The notes beneath the pieces were generated by a model. It was not told the DNA's origin. It ran no database searches and saw only the letters and a program-made list of their open reading frames with translations. A DNA stretch of 64,000 nt, taken from positions 18,875,277 through 18,939,276 of the forward strand of contig OX387607.1 of NCBI GenBank assembly GCA_947568835.1, read 5' to 3'. Every line of letters starts with the position of its first letter. Positions within the stretch are counted from its first letter, which is position 1. Shown in pieces: positions 44,286 through 55,600 of the stretch. The translations under genes and the position numbers were made by a program. The stretch comes from Protonemura montana. Lineage: Eukaryota > Arthropoda > Insecta > Plecoptera > Nemouridae.

Positions 44286-44873
44286 GAAAATTATCGCGAG
44301 TCCTTGACATTGTTTTCGACCTTGCTATCCAAACATTATACCCCAGATGGATCTAAAACATTAAAAACACCTGTCAGGTTTTGTTGAATGTGATAAAATA
44401 GTCGCTAGATTAACCTCGCTTCGTGGATTATGGAACACGGCAGTTAATCGTTTATTGTCCGGGAAATTACAATCGGTTCTCAGACGCATTATAAAATGCT
44501 ATACAAGGTGGAAAAAAAATGTCTGAGCAATGCATGTCACATCTTAGAATATATTCGGTTGTTTGGATGGTCTTTGTCGAAGTCTAAACATGTTTGCCAC
44601 TTTTCGGTCTTGAGCTTGGTGAAGCAAGCTCCTTGCTCTATAATATGCTCACCTTGTCGTCCAGCTCTTGTAAAAGGGGAGGGTAAGCAGACTCCGTTGT
44701 CCGGGTTTGCTGGGTAGCTGAGGTATTAGCGCCCAACGATATTGCTGGAAGAAATAAGTTTAATTACAAAAGCAATTTAAGTAGACAGATAAAATTTGAC
44801 AACAAGAAAAGTGAATTTTAAGAATGTCAGACGTATGGCTTGAACAACATTGAGGATTTCTTCAAGTGGCTGC
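44286..44873. other. No gene recognised
   Basis: Nothing supported. Frames here lack motifs. Confidence 0.35.
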
Positions 44874-45140
44874 TTAGTTGCTTGGTTGCTTGAATTTTGT
44901 TCCAATAGCTGAATTGTTGGCTCGTTCCAGCTCTGCCTCCAAAAATGATCTTTTTCTTTCTGCTTTGTGGCAGATCTGACAGGGTTCCGGTGGCAGTACG
45001 GGTACTGTAAGTTCTGAACCTTGTGTTTCGAAAGTAGCTGCCCCACTGGTGCTGGTGGCAGGGGCGGGTTGTTTCGTGGCGTTGTCAAGCTTACGCTTTT
45101 TAATGGTTTCGCTCATCACTTCACGGAGATGGTCTTCGGT
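44874..45140 (-). CDS. Unassigned hydrophilic exon-like ORF
   Basis: On the minus strand an acceptor-like TTAATTAAG is followed by an open frame KTNTEDHLREVMSETIKKRK, LDNATKQPAPATSTSGAA, then LPPEPCQICHKAERKRSF and a short charged helix LEAELERANNS before TAA. The frame is biased and hydrophilic, with one C-x-x-C pair. I do not recognise a family. It could be the last exon of a small gene or part of a transposon ORF. Nothing shows that it is expressed. Confidence 0.25.
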   Translation of the reverse strand, partial: TEDHLREVMSETIKKRKLDNATKQPAPATSTSGAATFETQGSELTVPVLPPEPCQICHKAERKRSFLEAELERANNSAIGTKFKQPSN

Positions 45141-45546
45141 GTTGGTCTTCTTAATTAATATAAAATTAAAATCGAATGACCATAACATACTCTCAAACTA
45201 ATACATGTTAGTAGAGACGAAAGTGTAAATGGAAATTATCTGACTACCATTCGCCATCTTTCCTCCGAGGGGGTGGTCCTAGCCTTGTTGCACAATGCCG
45301 ACAGTAAAACAGCTGATCGCGGGGTGCAGTCAAGTGGGCGACAACATGGCCGCTCATTCAAGCAAACGTCATGAAAGTCTGGCTCCGCATTCATTGGCTC
45401 TGCCGACGCTGCGCCAGGAGGGAAGTCACGCGTTGTTGCAACAATCGCATGTGGCATGGCATCAGGCATTGGCTCTGTGGGATCGAGTCACAATTAAAAG
45501 TTGGTTCCAAGTTTGAAGCTAGAAAATATTTCTTGTACTTTAACCT
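45141..45546. other. No gene supported
   Basis: Open frames at 45236-45469 (minus) and 45295-45516 (plus) overlap each other and have no motif. Confidence 0.3.
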
Positions 45547-46274
45547 TTGAGTGTGCAGGTTCTAGGTAGAGACAGAACGTTAATGTCAAACCGTTGAGTG
45601 TGCAGGTTCTAGGTAGAGACAGAACGTTAATGTTAAACCGTTGAGTGTGCAGGTTCTAGGTAGAGACAGAACTTTAATGTTAAACCGTTGAGTGTGCAGG
45701 TTCTAGGTAGAGACAGAACGTTAATGTTAAACCGTTGAGTGTGCAGGTTCTAGGTAGAGACAGAACGTTAATGTTAAACCGTTGAGTGTGCAGGTTCTAG
45801 GTAGAGACAGTACGTTAATGTTAAACCGTTGAGTGTGCAGGTTCTAGGTAGAGACAGAACGTTAATGTAAAACCGTTGAGTGTGCAGGTTCTAGGTAGAG
45901 ACAGAACATTAATGTTAAACTGTTGAGTGTGCAGGTTCTAGGTAGAGACAGAACGTTGATGTTAAACCGTTGAGTGTGCAGGTTCTAGGTAGAGACAGAA
46001 CGTTAATGTTAAACCGTTGAGTGTGCAGGTTCTAGGTAGAGACAGTACGTTAATGTTAAACCGTTGAGTGTGCAGGTTCTAGGTAGAGACAGTACGTTAA
46101 TGTTAAACCGTTGAGTGTGCAGGTTCTAGGTAGAGACAGAACGTTAATGTTAAACCGTTGAGTGTGCAGGTTCTAGGTAGAGGCAAAACGTTAATGTTAA
46201 ACCGTTGAGTGTGCAGGTTCTAGGTAGAGGCAAAACGTTAATGTTAAACCGTTGAGTGTGCAGGTTCTAGGTAA
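45547..46274 (+). repeat. 47-bp minisatellite (about 15.5 units)
   Basis: Unit: GTTGAGTGTGCAGGTTCTAG, GTAGAGACAGAACGTTAATG, TTAAACC. Units are almost identical, with AGAGGCAAAACG variants in the last two. Confidence 0.97.
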
Positions 46275-46599
46275 TTGATAGCTCCCTCGGACACCTACCA
46301 ATAATATACTCAATAGAGGTTGGTGTTGGCCAACACATGGATGGGATTACAAATTAACAAAATATATTTATGGATTTACTGTACTTTTCTTGAGGAAGAA
46401 AATGTGGTTGGCATTTGTTGAAGCCGTAAAAGTTGGAATGCGTTATGGAAAGACATAGGTCCCTCTGGAATTAATGCCGGTAAAGTAACTAACCTATTTC
46501 CACAGCGTTTTTATAAATAGCATGCATAAAATCAACGTTTAGTGAACCTACTGTAAAAGAGGTCACCAACGTGAATGAGTGGACGTTCTGTCCTATTTC

Positions 46600-46825
46600 C
46601 TGTATCGCGTCGCGTTGCTTTGTTTAGTTTCTAATTGCACAAATTATTTTTCTTTATCGGCAATGTGATTGCTAGAAATAGGGGGTCATTTTTACCGTCT
46701 GCATTGTGGCATTTTTTGTCGTCGGGGTTTGAAGTTCATTGGGGAGATCTTTCAATTGATTTGTTTCGTGTTATTTGTAGGTCCGCATCACTGTTACATT
46801 GAAAAGCATCACTTCTTGAACTTCG
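46600..46825 (+). repeat. Interspersed repeat shared with 27378-27597
   Basis: Second copy of the 220-bp block, same orientation. A 5S-derived SINE follows within about 15 bp. Confidence 0.75.
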
Positions 46826-46834
46826 CTTAGTTAG

Positions 46835-47375
46835 TGGATGACGATGAGGATAACGATTAACCTAATGTAGCCTAGAAAAGTGAAGGGGAAACCTGGTGCC
46901 GGCACGTAGCCTACTCCTGTCGAAGACCAAGGAGACCACCGGCTTAACGTCCCTTCCGAAGGACGGTACAATGCGAACAACAGGATTCCTCCACAAATCT
47001 ATGCTGTCGAGAGGTTGATAAGCAAGGCGAGTAAAGTTGCTGTACTAACTTTCATCCCTCCAACCTCTCTCCCGAACAGAACTGGTCATGTGTATGATCT
47101 TCACCCATCCAATACCTGACCCAGCGCAGTGTTGCTTAACTTTCATCCCTCCAACCTCTCTCCCGGACAGAACTGGTCATGTGTAAGTCGGTCACCCATC
47201 CAATACCTGACCCAGCGCAGTGTTGCTTAACTTTCATCCCTCCAACCTCTCTCCCGAACAGAACTGGTCATGTGTATGATGGTCACCCATCCAATACCTG
47301 ACCCAGAGCAGTGTTGCTCAACTTCTCTGATCTCACGAGAACCGGTGTTTCCAACACGCCAAACCATTCGGGCAA
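46835..47375 (-). repeat. 5S-derived SINE with three tandem heads
   Basis: Minus strand: 5S-like unit from 47375 (CGAATGGTTTGGCGTGTTGG, GTGAGATCA, AAGTTGAGCAACACTG), then two more 5S/spacer units, then the SINE body to about 46850 (CCTTCGGAAGGGACGTTAAG, CCGGTGGTCTCCTTGGTC). Near-identical in layout to 9535-10255 but with fewer heads. Confidence 0.82.
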
Positions 47376-47753
47376 TTTAATAGAAGTTTTTACAAAGTTT
47401 TAAGATGTAGGTGTTCATGTGAAGTTGAATTCACATGCGGCAAATTGCAAACACAGATAATGGGTTTTTAAGAATTAGAACAATAAGAAGAATAAAATAA
47501 GAATAACAGAACAGAATAAGAATTAGAATAAGACAATAATAATTTATTATTTAGGCTGGAAATTGTTTTAATTTGCACAGTATTTTTGATCAAGAGCAAA
47601 CCTAACATTTATTTACCGATTTAATTGGGTTTCAATGGATAATTATATCAGAAATAGGCTGGCAAGGAAAGGTTTTGACACTTTGGAATCACAAATCTGA
47701 ATTAAAGTAGAAAAAAAAACTTTTTGTCAGTGTAACGTATTTCAGGCGTGTGT
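47376..47753 (+). repeat. Copy of the 400-bp repeat family
   Basis: Shows GCGGCAAATTGCAAACACAG, GATTTAATTGGGTTT, GGCTGGCAAGGAAAGGTTTT, GACAC and AAATCTGAATTAAAGTAGAA in the order seen at 2.5-3.4 kb. The 46-bp array interrupts it. Confidence 0.6.
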
Positions 47754-48171
47754 TACAGTTGTGTTAGCCTAACCTTGCCACAACCTGGTGGACTCTGACT
47801 ACAGTTGTGTTAGCCTTACCTTGCCACAACCTGGTGGACTCTGACTACAGTTGTGTCAGCCTTACCTTGCCACAACCTGGTGGACTCTGACTACAGTTGT
47901 GTTAGCCTTACCTTGCCACAACCTGGTGGACTCTGACTACAGTTGTGTTAGCCTTACCTTGCCACAACCTGGTGGACTCTGACTACAGTTGTGTTAGCCT
48001 TACCTTGCCACAACCTGGTGGAACCTGACTACAGTTGTGTTAGCCTTACCTTGCCACAACCTGGTGGACTCTGACTACAGTTGTGTTAGCCTTACCTTGC
48101 CACAACCTGGTGGACTCTGACTACAGTTGTGTTAGCCTTACCTTGCCACAACCTGGTGGACTCTGACTACA
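47754..48171 (+). repeat. 46-bp minisatellite (about 9 units)
   Basis: Unit: TACAGTTGTGTTAGCCTTAC, CTTGCCACAACCTGGTGGAC, TCTGAC, near-identical across the array. It is inserted within the 400-bp repeat family. Confidence 0.96.
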
Positions 48172-48179
48172 CATTGCCA

Positions 48180-48900
48180 ACTTTAGAATGCAAAATAAAG
48201 CCAGTCTTCACCGGGAAGTTTGAAATTAACTAGAAAATTATGACCAAACAATGCATCATGCACTTAAATTCTTTGTGGATTTATCATTTAAAAGCATTTT
48301 GTTCATTTAGCATTTAAGTTCTAAGGAGGATTTTAAGAACTCAGCAATCTTTTGACAGTTATCGTTATTTGTTTTTTAATTAAAAATCTTGCCCACCTTG
48401 AAATTCACAAAGTTTTCACAATACAGTGACTCTCAGTGGCAGTTGCGGCAAATTTAAAATACATATCAAACATTAAATAGACACGAGTTCTACACAAGTT
48501 CACTGCGTAGTTGGCTAAAAATAGTTTTTATTTGCACATTATTTGTGAGCTCGACAAAACGTGACATTTATACGGCGATTTGTTTGGGTTTTTTAATTGA
48601 TCATTTCAACTTAAAGAGGCCGGCAAGAAATTATTTTGACACATATTAAACGGGATCACTCAACTGCATGCATAGGAACTTACTTTTTGTAAATTCAAAG
48701 TCTCTAGGCGTGCGTTTAATTAAGCTTAAAGTAATATTTATTGGAAATTCAACCTGTACTTAGTTACTTTATCACTCAAAGAAATATTTGAAACATTTTT
48801 GCCTGCAATATTTTGACAGCTGCTGTATTTTTTTTTTTTGAACGCATCATCTTGCCCACCATGAAATTGAAAAAGTTTCCACATTGCAGTGACATTAGTG
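48180..48900 (+). repeat. Two further copies of the 400-bp repeat family
   Basis: From 48340 and again from about 48815: TTTTGACAG, TTGCCCACC, CTTGAAATT/ATGAAATTG, TTTCCACA, AGTGACTCTCAGTGGCA. Between them ATACGGCGATTTGTTTGGGT and GGCCGGCAAGAAATTATTTT lie in the usual order. Confidence 0.6.
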
Positions 48901-48999
48901 ATTGACTAATTAAATGAAGTAATAATTTATAAATTGATTGGCGGTTGGATAACTGACACATAAAACACAGTTGGTACGACTGTTTAGTTCGCCATCTGA

Positions 49000-49259
49000 A
49001 GAGGTATTAACCTGGTGACAGTATCTTCACATGAGTGCAATCAATTGCAGCAATGACCCGAGGGGAACGGTTTTTCTGGTACATACCTCAGCCGGAGGCT
49101 TGCTACGACCAAGCGCACGCTGGGTAGGATTACGCTAGCAGTACTCGTCTGCACCACGATAAAGTCCCCAACAGATACGATCATGCACCCAGAGGAATAA
49201 CAAAGTATGGCCAACAGGAGCTGGTTGATGGGGAAGTCTGAGCAGTTCCTTCCTGTCAT
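49000..49259 (-). pseudogene. PIF/Harbinger (HARBI1-like) transposase fragment
   Basis: Minus strand: INQLLLAILCYSSGCMIVSV, GDFIVVQTSTASVILPSVRL and EKPFP resemble the helix-turn-helix part of HARBI1-like transposases. After a frameshift the next frame gives VIAAIDCTHVKILSPG, the first catalytic Asp motif (IDCTH). A stop follows, and the second D and E are missing. Flanked by the 400-bp repeats and the hAT element. Not active. Confidence 0.7.
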
Positions 49260-49398
49260 GGATTGATTAGAGATGGGTATTGGGTTGAATTATAGCAATA
49301 AGTTGAAAAATAGGGATGCAATGCACATGAGGATTTTGCCTCATAACTGAGGGGGAAAAAATAGCAAACTAACCTATCAGTAGCAAACTCCGAGTGGG

Positions 49399-49406
49399 GT
49401 TTAATC
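49399..49406. repeat. 8-bp target-site duplication, left (GTTTAATC)
   Basis: Immediately before the left TIR of the hAT element; perfect match to 51105-51112. Confidence 0.9.
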
Positions 49407-51104
49407 CAGGGACCCGAACCGAAATGATTAAAGGTTCTGGTTCCGGTTCCGGTTCCTAATTTTTTCAAATTAGGGTTCTGGTTCTGGTTCCGGTTTTACG
49501 TTTTTAAAGGTTCCGGTTTCGGTTCCGGTTCCATATTGTGAAGAGGGGTTCCGGTTCCGGTTCCGGTTCCTAATTTTCTCAAATAAGGGTTCTGATTCCG
49601 GCTTTAATTATAAAAAGGTTCCGGTTCCACTTGATAAATAAAGCGTTATTTTTTTAAATTTTGCTGTTGTACAGGTTCAAGTTTTAGTGGTTTTTAGTGA
49701 CACTTAGTTTTGTTTTTCCATCTGCCAGGGACAGGTCTTTTTCCTCACATTGGGTTTCAAAGCACACGAAGCCAGTTGCATAAAAGATAGGGGTGTAACG
49801 AAGTCGTAATAATTTTTTTGATTCAATTTCTCTGCACTAGTAGAGTTACAGAGTACTACTATGTACGGAGTAAAAAAGGCAGGCTAGTCCATCTCTATAA
49901 GACAAAGCATGCATGACAAGGGGTTAGTTTGTTTGAGGCTTTCAAGTAAAAAATGTAAAGATATGGATTTACGGTTACACTCTGATGGGGACAGGCAAAG
50001 GGTTATTTAACACTAGACATAAAATTAACTATAAACTGGATAAACCAGCTTTTCAAAATTATAAAAGGGGGCCCACCTATGCGGGTTGTGAGCTTTATAG
50101 GGCATTGCCGGCGGATCTTCAAATCAAAAAGGACAAGAAATTCAAAATTGTGCTCAAGAATTTTCTACTTGAAAAATGTTTTTATACTGTAAAAGATTTT
50201 TTATTGTAAAAGGTAGAGACAATGAAAAATTGTAGTGTAAATGTAAATATTATAGTACCTAAAAATGTTGCTAAAGATACATAAGACGTATATGTTGTTT
50301 AATTGTTGGTCACCTAAATGTAATACTTTGAACTTTCCAAATGGCACGATGTGTTTAAACGGAATAAAATTCATTATTATTATTATTATTATTGTAACCA
50401 CGATTTCGCCAACACTGAGCTAAAGTCTCAACGAGTATGATTTGCATCCCTCCTTTATGAGGTCTCTTATGAGTTAAGACACATCTTACGGACATTATGA
50501 AACAGGACAAATTCCAGAAATAGCGAAAACTCGACCAAACTGGCTGGTCGCTCGGATCTGTTCGTTATACAATCTAACATACGCTAGCATATTATGAAAC
50601 AAGCTATTACCCGCGCTGGCCCACGAGTGAGTCGAGTCGGCAGGATACGTGGATTATAGCTTATCAGATATAAAACAAAGTAGCTGGCTGCTAGGGCACC
50701 ACCAAAGAACGCTTCTCAGAGCGGTGTGATCATTTATAAAGAAATACTCTAGAAAATGCCTTGTGTTTTTCCCAAACAAAATCGTGGATACAAGATGAGT
50801 CAATGGATGTTTTCGGAACAAACCAGTGAAACATTTTTTTTTCGTGTGGAAAAATTAAAAACAAAAAAGTTTTAAACATAATGAGCAAATAATTTTATTC
50901 TGAATTTCTGAAATCTCAATATAACTTCGGAACCTTTATGGAACCTTTAAGGAACCGAAAAGAACCCATGATTTAATAAGGGTTCCGGTTCCGGTTCCGG
51001 TTCTTGGAAATTAATAATAACGGTTCTGGTTCCGGTTTCGGTTCCAAGAAAATACGGGTTTTTTCGGGTTCCGGTTCCGGTTTCGGTTCCGGTTCGGGTC
51101 CCTG
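49407..51104. mobile_element. Non-autonomous hAT element with GGTTCC subterminal repeats
   Basis: Terminal inverted repeats CAGGGACCCGAACCG and CGGTTCGGGTCCCTG are perfect over 15 bp. The element is 1698 bp and is flanked by identical 8-bp sequences GTTTAATC, the hAT-type target-site duplication. Both ends carry clusters of GGTTCC (49430-49620 and 50930-51095), all in one direction. No transposase is coded. The interior holds a LINE 3' piece that presumably inserted later or was carried along. The perfect TSD and TIRs suggest fairly recent movement. Confidence 0.92.
49985..50395 (+). mobile_element. LINE 3' fragment nested in the hAT element
   Basis: A frame of 74 codons (49985-50209) reads NTRHKINYKLDKPAFQNYKR, GPTYAGCELYRALPADLQI and KIVLKNFLLEKCFYT, the typical C-terminal end of jockey-like LINE ORF2. 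A (TTA)n tail at 50374-50395 follows. The RT core is missing. This shows nested insertion. Confidence 0.75.
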
Positions 51105-51112
51105 GTTTAATC
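51105..51112. repeat. 8-bp target-site duplication, right (GTTTAATC)
   Basis: Directly after the right TIR; identical to the left copy at 49399. Confidence 0.9.
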
Positions 51113-52430
51113 TCTTCAAGTAGGTGAAAGAATTTAGGCTAGGTCAAGCGAAATCACACATTGAACTCGTCGTCATTGCACACATCAAAATGGTTAATTC
51201 TAGGCCGTACATTTTTTTGCACGTCTGCCCAAATTCATAAATACTTCGTCTTCTGAATCCGAATTGGCAATTTCACGTCCAAAATCAGCCAAGTTTTCTA
51301 AATATTTTTGTTTATTTATGTATCAAGAGCCAATCAACCTTCGGTTGGATATTTAACTGCCATCCAGCCTTCCAGTTAAATCATTTTCCAGTTAGGCCAT
51401 AGTTCTCTGCCTCGCAAAGTTAACCAGACATTGTAAAAACCGGTCCTAAGAAGGACATGTATATATAAGTTTCCAGCGATGCCGGCGATCCTGTTTTAGA
51501 CGTGAAGCATCGGCTGATTACTAGTGAATTACTAGTAAACAAATTTACAAGGATAAGATAAACTCTGAATATTCTCTTTGTATCGTAGTCACCCAAAAAA
51601 TATCTACAGTTTCATGATTTTATGCTCTAATAATTAATTGATTTAAATTTGAATTGATAAGGATATAAGGACCTGGATTGTTATTCAATTTATTAAAAAT
51701 TTTTAAAGGAAGATGATTTCATTTTTATTAACATTAAATAAATAACATCTAAACAATGAGATACATCGAACTTCGCCGAGCTCGGTTGAAACCACTTCAT
51801 ATAGGAACACGTTTAAATTTTAATCACTAAACAATTCAAAGTAAAAAGTAAAACAAAACAAAACATTCCATTCAAACAAAATAAAACCAAACATTAAGTG
51901 AACGATCCTACATTTCTACGCCAGCTAGCAATGAAAGAAATTAAGTACAATTTCTAAAACCATTGTAGACGCCCTTTAATTAGCACATGTAGATTAAATT
52001 GTACCAAATGAATAGAAATTATTAAAACAGCAATTGAAGTATTGAAGTTTTAGCCACTGAGTGAAACCAGTGCATCAACCGCATTGCAAATGACATGAAA
52101 AAACGGGTTCAATTGGGAGAAACAATTCAAAAACATTAATTACACCAGAAATCAAAAAAACACACATGCTTGATTTTGATGAGGTTTTTACAGTATAAAC
52201 AGTATCTTAAATGTTTTCCTTGAGAAAGAAAGTTCGAAAGCAAAAGAAATTAACAAAAACAAGAAAGTTACCACATATATTTCATGAATGCTAGGAATAT
52301 TTGAAAAAGACGAGACCATAATGGTGTCTTTAAGACAACGGTGTATGCAATTCTATCAAACAAAGTTGTAAAATAATCACAAATCAAAGTTTAAATTTAT
52401 TGATACTTATTAAGCAAGTTCGGCTTCATT
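51113..52430. other. 3' flank of receptor 2, no gene recognised
   Basis: AT-rich. Possible 3'UTR of the minus-strand receptor gene. An 91-codon minus-strand frame at 52433-52708 overlaps the receptor C-terminus in another frame and is hydrophilic; I treat it as a shadow or a frameshifted tail. Confidence 0.35.
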
Positions 52431-52667
52431 GCTCAGGCAGGTGCATGCTCTTCTAAACAAACTGACTTGTCTTCTTCAGGAAGTGAATTATATCCATGAT
52501 GGTGCTGGGTACGCTCATCTTCCTGGTGGTAGGGTTCGTGATGAAACGAATCACCTTCGCCAGCTAATTTGCCACACCTAAGTAGGCAAGACTTATCTTC
52601 TATTTTAAGTAAATTCCCGTTTTGGTTACAATTGTCTAAAGTGCATGCTGCCAAATCACCTAGAAAT

Positions 52668-55600
52668 CTAGCATAGCTCGAATTCATCACAGAGTCTGTT
52701 AAGATCACTCCGATTCAGACGTTTTCGAACTGTTTTCATATCCTTCCTCGGTGCAAACCTTTCAGACTTTAAAACGGCGTAACTTTTCAGTCCTTTGGTT
52801 TGCTTATCCCAGTTCTGTCGGGAATTGTCGTCAAAAACAATGAAAAACAGAAACAACACGAAGCCTTGGATTGGATCCAGCACTTTGGTGATGTAGCCCA
52901 ATGCCTCGTTGTGTCCGCCGAAGTCGTTAAACATCTCAAACACGGTCGGAATTCCGAACAAAAAGAACATTAGTATCACAGTTTTTAATCGCCGCATAAT
53001 CAAATCTTTGTCAGATACGTTGTGCCTCTGTAAATCTTTCTCTTTGCCACAGCCGAAGTTGTTAGTAATTTTACCCAGTATAGCAACGAGCAAGCCAATA
53101 TTTAAAACAGTAATAACAGTACCGGGCACCAAATAAAATACAAGGTGGGTGAGTTTGTTCGGGCCGCAGAAGTGATCCTTCTGATCCCACAGGAGCAAAA
53201 CAATCAGTGGAACAAACGGGAGGCCCCAAGTTATAAGACTAACCTTAAGCAATAAGTGTGAGACAACTTTAGCTCCGACCACTCCAGAAAATCGCTTGTA
53301 TTGCAGGACTGACATGGCAAGTCCCCAGCTAAAATGCGCCAGTCGGGTGTATTGAACGCACACGGTGAAAATAATTAACGGTATGTTCGTGTGATTGTTG
53401 TCGGCATAGATTAGGTGGGTTTCACGATACATTGTTAACGTGAGGTAAAGAAACGATGAGGCCGCTAGGTTCATCAAAATCCTGTTACTGAGATCTTTGC
53501 GCCATTTTGAAAACATTACTGTTGTCAGAAAAATGATAATGAAGCCAAACTGTGACAAACAACCTCCAATCAGATACAAAATGGACGGCGTGCTGTATTC
53601 GGTGACAAACGTGAAGTTAGGAAGGTCTGTGTATTCGTACATCACGACGCGAGTGAGAGTCCGGTTGATCAGCTCGCAGCGACAGAAGTCGACTCCGTCC
53701 AACGTGACCATCCAGCAGACGTCGGTGGTCCAACCGTTCTGTGAGTCATCCCATGATGCGCACGATATTTCCACGTAGCTAGAAGGATTCTCCGATGGTC
53801 GAAAGTATAGGTCCATCAGGGTACTGTTAATCTTCTCGTAATCACGTGAGACTCCATACTCTAGTCTGTCTGAACTTTTGTACACTTCAATTTGTCGGAA
53901 GTTGAATACGGAACTGGAGGTCATAGTTGTTGGAAAAGGTGATGCGTTCAGGGGATACAATATAAATATCAAGCGGTGGTTGCAAAGAACTTCCGGCGTA
54001 AGTTTTGTGCAGGCAAATGTTAGATTTTTATTCATAACATTTTTGGAATTTCTGCTGTTTATTATTGTTTTTAAGGTCTCCTTTTTGTAACCATGAATTT
54101 GAAAACCCGTGGGCATGTCATGAGAATTTACTACAGTCTTGTAGTAACCAATTGCCATCACCGTAATGTATGATACAATTGAAACATCGTCTGTCCCTTT
54201 GGAGGTGAGAACAGCGTTGGAGAATAAATATTTAGCCACTGCGGTGCTCTTTGCACTCCACGACCCTGGTATACCGTAGTTTACGCTAACCATATTTAAA
54301 TTGTTAATAAGATACTTGTCAAAAATAGTCTAAAGGTCATTTAAAATGTCATTAATCTGTAAATGGTGTTTAACTAAATGATTTTTATCAACCGCTATTA
54401 TGCGCAAGTAAACGCCTAGCGTCTTGCAGACCAAACTTTCGTTGGTCGACATCAGGGAGGCGTTGTGTATGAGGGCCGCACCTTGGCTGAAGATGCTGCT
54501 ACCATCTGAAAGTGACTGTGAGCCCAGACGAAGAAATATTTCGTTGTCGAAGACCACCGTGGAGTAGGTGTAAGCAAGGTACAGTCCCCCCGTCCTAGAC
54601 TGATTGAAATTTACTGACAAACTACAATTACATACGTACAAGCCGTTGACTAAAAAACTACTACAGCCAGTGGTCGTCCATGCATTTTGTGTTGGACTCC
54701 AATAGGCACATTCGTGCTTGCAAGGGAATGCCGTTTGGTCAAGGTAGATTTCTACGAACTGTTCGGCTTCTTTGCCAGTCGTTTTAGGCACGAAGACGAG
54801 GTCGACCATGCGACTGGCTATTATATCGTAGCCCACATTAGGAAGTGGTCGTAAGAAGTTGTTATTCAGTGGATAGACAACAAACACACACTTTTCATTC
54901 TGGGCTGTCACCGAATCTGAGATGTGGACAGCGAACAATGCTTTCGGAGTGAAAAATTTCGTCGGGTCGAAGACATCTTTAAGGAATTGCACGGCTGGGT
55001 TCAGATTAATGTCGTACCAAAAGTTACTGGCGTGGTCAAGTGTGTTTTCCTCGTAGCACACGGCGTCGCAGCCGTCGTTGATGTTGCCTGCTGTTCTGCT
55101 GGTCTCGCACGGAAAATTGGTAACAATATATCTGATGTCATCCAAGATTTGTTTCTTTATTGTCTCATTTAGTCGAACAGTGTTTTCGAAATCGCTTAAC
55201 ACAATTTTACCTAACTCCATGATAGCGTTTTGAACAACTGTTGGCCTTCCAATGTAAGTTCGCCACTTATTCAGGTTGAATATTGATTGATATAAATATC
55301 CAAAGTTCACTATCGCAGTAGTATGTTTATCAACAATGCGCACAACCAGATGCTCGTATTTGTACACAACGTATTGTCCTCTTGTTCTTGACTCGTTGAA
55401 ATGAGCTGACATGTTGCAAGTGCAAACGCCGCGGTAGAGGCTGGGGTTGGGAGCGCAGCCGACACTCGTCCATTTGTCGAGAACTTCGCTCCAGTAAGCG
55501 CATCCATATTCTAGACCTTTCAAATCTAACAAATCTTGCATGGAATACAGGTGCACTAGTTGGTCTTGTGGTTGACGTTCACTCTGTTTCGGACCAAGCA

